From Clostridia bacterium (GTDB lineage Bacteria > Bacillota > Clostridia > Oscillospirales > CAG-272): 5,761 nt of DNA. Both the position numbers and the translations under genes were made by a program. How positions within the stretch are numbered: the stretch's first letter is position 1; each line of letters opens with the position of its first letter. Shown here one piece after another: positions 4,722 to 5,761 of the stretch. Where the stretch lies: positions 1-5,761 of the forward strand of contig JAFNZX010000064.1 in the NCBI GenBank assembly GCA_017382615.1, in the 5' to 3' direction. The notes under the pieces are model-generated. The model was given only the letters and a program-made list of their open reading frames with translations. It was not told the origin of the DNA and searched no databases.

Positions 4722-5339
4722 TCATTCTCCTTTTTCGGGCTCGGTTGCCTGTTCGGGCGTTGCAGGCTCTGCAGGTGCTGTGGGCTCTGCAACCTCTGTC
4801 GGCTTTACCACCGGCTCTTCGATCAGCTCGTATTTGCTGCAGGGACGGATATTCAGCACGTCGGGCTTTTTGGTTTCGATAATGAGCAGGTAGTATTCCT
4901 CACCCTGCTTGATCGGCAGTGCAAGCTCCAGCATGGCTTTGCCGTAGTTTTCAAAGGTAACGCAATTCCATGCAGCCAAAGCGGGATCGGTCGCTTTGCC
5001 GTTTCGGTCGCGCGGCTCGATCTGCGTGGCACGGTCAGCTGCAACGGTGTATTTGCCAAAAAGCAGGCAAAACAGCGGAATGTTGCATCTGACGGCGGCT
5101 GTGATCAAAAAGGCAGCGACAACCAAAAGGAAAAGAGCAATGAGTATTTCAATAATCCAGAGCCAGAGGCGGATTCTGCCGAACAGTATGCAGGTATGAA
5201 TGGTGTACGGAATTGAGAATCCCGTCACAGCGAATGCCAAGGCATCTACCAGCGCGCTGTGCGCAAGTATCTTGCGTGCTTCCTTGTTGGCGAATTCCGA
5301 TCGTGTAAACGCCTTTTTGCGTGCTTTTTCATGTTCCAT
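4722..5339 (-). CDS. Membrane protein of unknown function with acidic Pro-rich tail
   Basis: I do not recognise this 205-residue protein. The N-terminus is strongly basic (MEHEKARKKAFTRSEFANKE) and probably cytoplasmic. Two hydrophobic segments follow at about 29-53 and 58-83, joined by a short GRIR turn; 86-94 is also hydrophobic. A soluble domain at about 96-172 contains WNCVTFENYGKAMLELALPI and GEEYYLLIIE, and the last 30 residues are a Pro/Glu/Ala/Thr tail (TEVAEPTAPAEPATPEQATE), likely disordered. By topology rules both termini are probably inside. I chose the ATG at 5339 because GAAGGAG lies 7 bases upstream; an earlier TTG at 5387 has no ribosome binding site. It starts 44 bases after the preceding minus-strand gene ends, so the two are probably co-transcribed. 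The family and role are unknown. Confidence 0.8.
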   Translation of the reverse strand: MEHEKARKKAFTRSEFANKEARKILAHSALVDALAFAVTGFSIPYTIHTCILFGRIRLWLWIIEILIALFLLVVAAFLITAAVRCNIPLFCLLFGKYTVAADRATQIEPRDRNGKATDPALAAWNCVTFENYGKAMLELALPIKQGEEYYLLIIETKKPDVLNIRPCSKYELIEEPVVKPTEVAEPTAPAEPATPEQATEPEKGE

Positions 5340-5383
5340 GGTGTAACTCCTTCGGTTTTTGTAAATTTTGGGGGAGCGGTGGA

Positions 5384-5761
5384 TCAACTTAGGCGTAACC
5401 GCGTGGCGGTTGTGTCTTTATGATATGGAAGGTTTGTTCTCTTGGCTTTTCTCTTCAGCCAAAGCACAAGCTCTGTGACGGTAACAGCCAGAGCAAGCAG
5501 GGCTGCGGCAAGGCAAAGGATTGCCAATAAGATCAATAAACCCTTTCCTGCGTAGAGTCGGATGCCATCGGGCAGGGCTTTGTACAGGGCGGAAAGATCG
5601 TAGCGCACGAACATGAATGCCGACAGCTCAAACTCGTAAATGCCCGGAAGCACCAAAGCATGCAGCGCAGCAAGCACCGCTTGCCCTGCAAATGCCGTGC
5701 CGCCCAATGCAATCACGGGGATGCTCGGCGCACCGCGGCGAAGTCCCAGCACGATCGGAAT
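5384..5761 (-). CDS. Small hydrophobic membrane protein, unknown function (5' end outside window)
   Basis: The frame is open from the right edge (IPIVLGLRRGAPSIPVIALG...) for 125 residues to the TGA at 5384-5386. An internal GTG at 5750-5752 could start translation, but the frame has no stop between it and the edge and I see no clear ribosome binding site, so the true start is probably outside. Two membrane segments are visible: one at about 12-37 (IPVIALGGTAFAGQAVLAAL onwards) and one at about 72-97 (LLILLAILCLAAALLALAVT onwards). Between them is a loop of about 35 residues with YEFELSAFMFVRYDLSALYK. The end is strongly basic (LWLKRKAKRTNLPYHK), so the C-terminus is probably cytoplasmic. It appears to form an operon with the membrane protein downstream. 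I recognise no family. Confidence 0.7.
   Translation of the reverse strand: MPIVLGLRRGAPSIPVIALGGTAFAGQAVLAALHALVLPGIYEFELSAFMFVRYDLSALYKALPDGIRLYAGKGLLILLAILCLAAALLALAVTVTELVLWLKRKAKRTNLPYHKDTTATRLRLS

Noticed and set aside
5340..5387. Sixteen-residue N-terminal extension of the 205-residue membrane protein, starting at TTG 5387 and overlapping the upstream stop
   Set aside because: No ribosome binding site precedes the TTG, whereas GAAGGAG sits 7 bases before the ATG at 5339.
5750..5752. GTG as the start of the rightmost minus-strand gene
   Set aside because: The frame stays open to the window edge with hydrophobic coding-like sequence, and no ribosome binding site is visible, so the gene is treated as cut by the edge.
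1..5761. tRNA, rRNA, CRISPR array or phage attachment site
   Set aside because: I saw no tRNA-like cloverleaf, rRNA motif or regularly spaced direct repeat array. The only RNA gene recognised is the SRP RNA.

Overview
The window looks like a chromosomal segment from a Gram-positive Firmicute, probably a gut Clostridia/Oscillospirales-type bacterium of moderate to high GC. This rests on the gene order SRP RNA - dnaX - ebfC/yaaK - recR (the Bacillus subtilis scr-dnaX-yaaK-recR order), on the long Firmicute-type SRP RNA with an Alu domain, on GGAG ribosome binding sites, and on a BspA-like leucine-rich repeat lipoprotein. The taxon is inferred; no search was run.

Layout. Positions 1-704 (minus) hold the start and nearly all of a BspA-like LRR lipoprotein gene whose 3' end lies outside the window. 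A near-consensus sigma-A promoter (848-876) then drives the SRP RNA on the plus strand (about 883-1209), which ends in an intrinsic terminator only 12 bases before the dnaX start. dnaX (1222-2907), ebfC/yaaK (2933-3280) and recR (3282-3881) follow as a tight replication/recombination operon closed by a strong terminator (3923-3964). From 3882 to about 4600 there is no credible gene. That stretch is a nest of palindromes, with a roughly 300-bp MITE-like element carrying nested inverted repeats (3985-4287) lying between two copies of one terminator-like hairpin. From 4722 to the right edge, two minus-strand genes encode small membrane proteins of unknown function (one complete, one cut by the edge); they converge on recR.

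How the genes fit together. DnaX provides the clamp-loader ATPase, EbfC/YbaB is a small DNA-binding nucleoid protein, and RecR works with RecF/RecO in gap repair. The SRP RNA is the scaffold for Ffh-dependent membrane targeting and is functionally separate from the operon it precedes.

I do not see a clearly new multi-gene system. The points most worth a second look are: (i) three in-frame REP-like palindromes plus another hairpin in the tau linker of dnaX; (ii) an A7 run just downstream where a -1 slip meets a stop after five codons and would give a gamma-like product; (iii) SRP RNA ends that can form either two separate hairpins or one 31-position duplex; and (iv) the MITE-like element with its flanking repeated hairpins.
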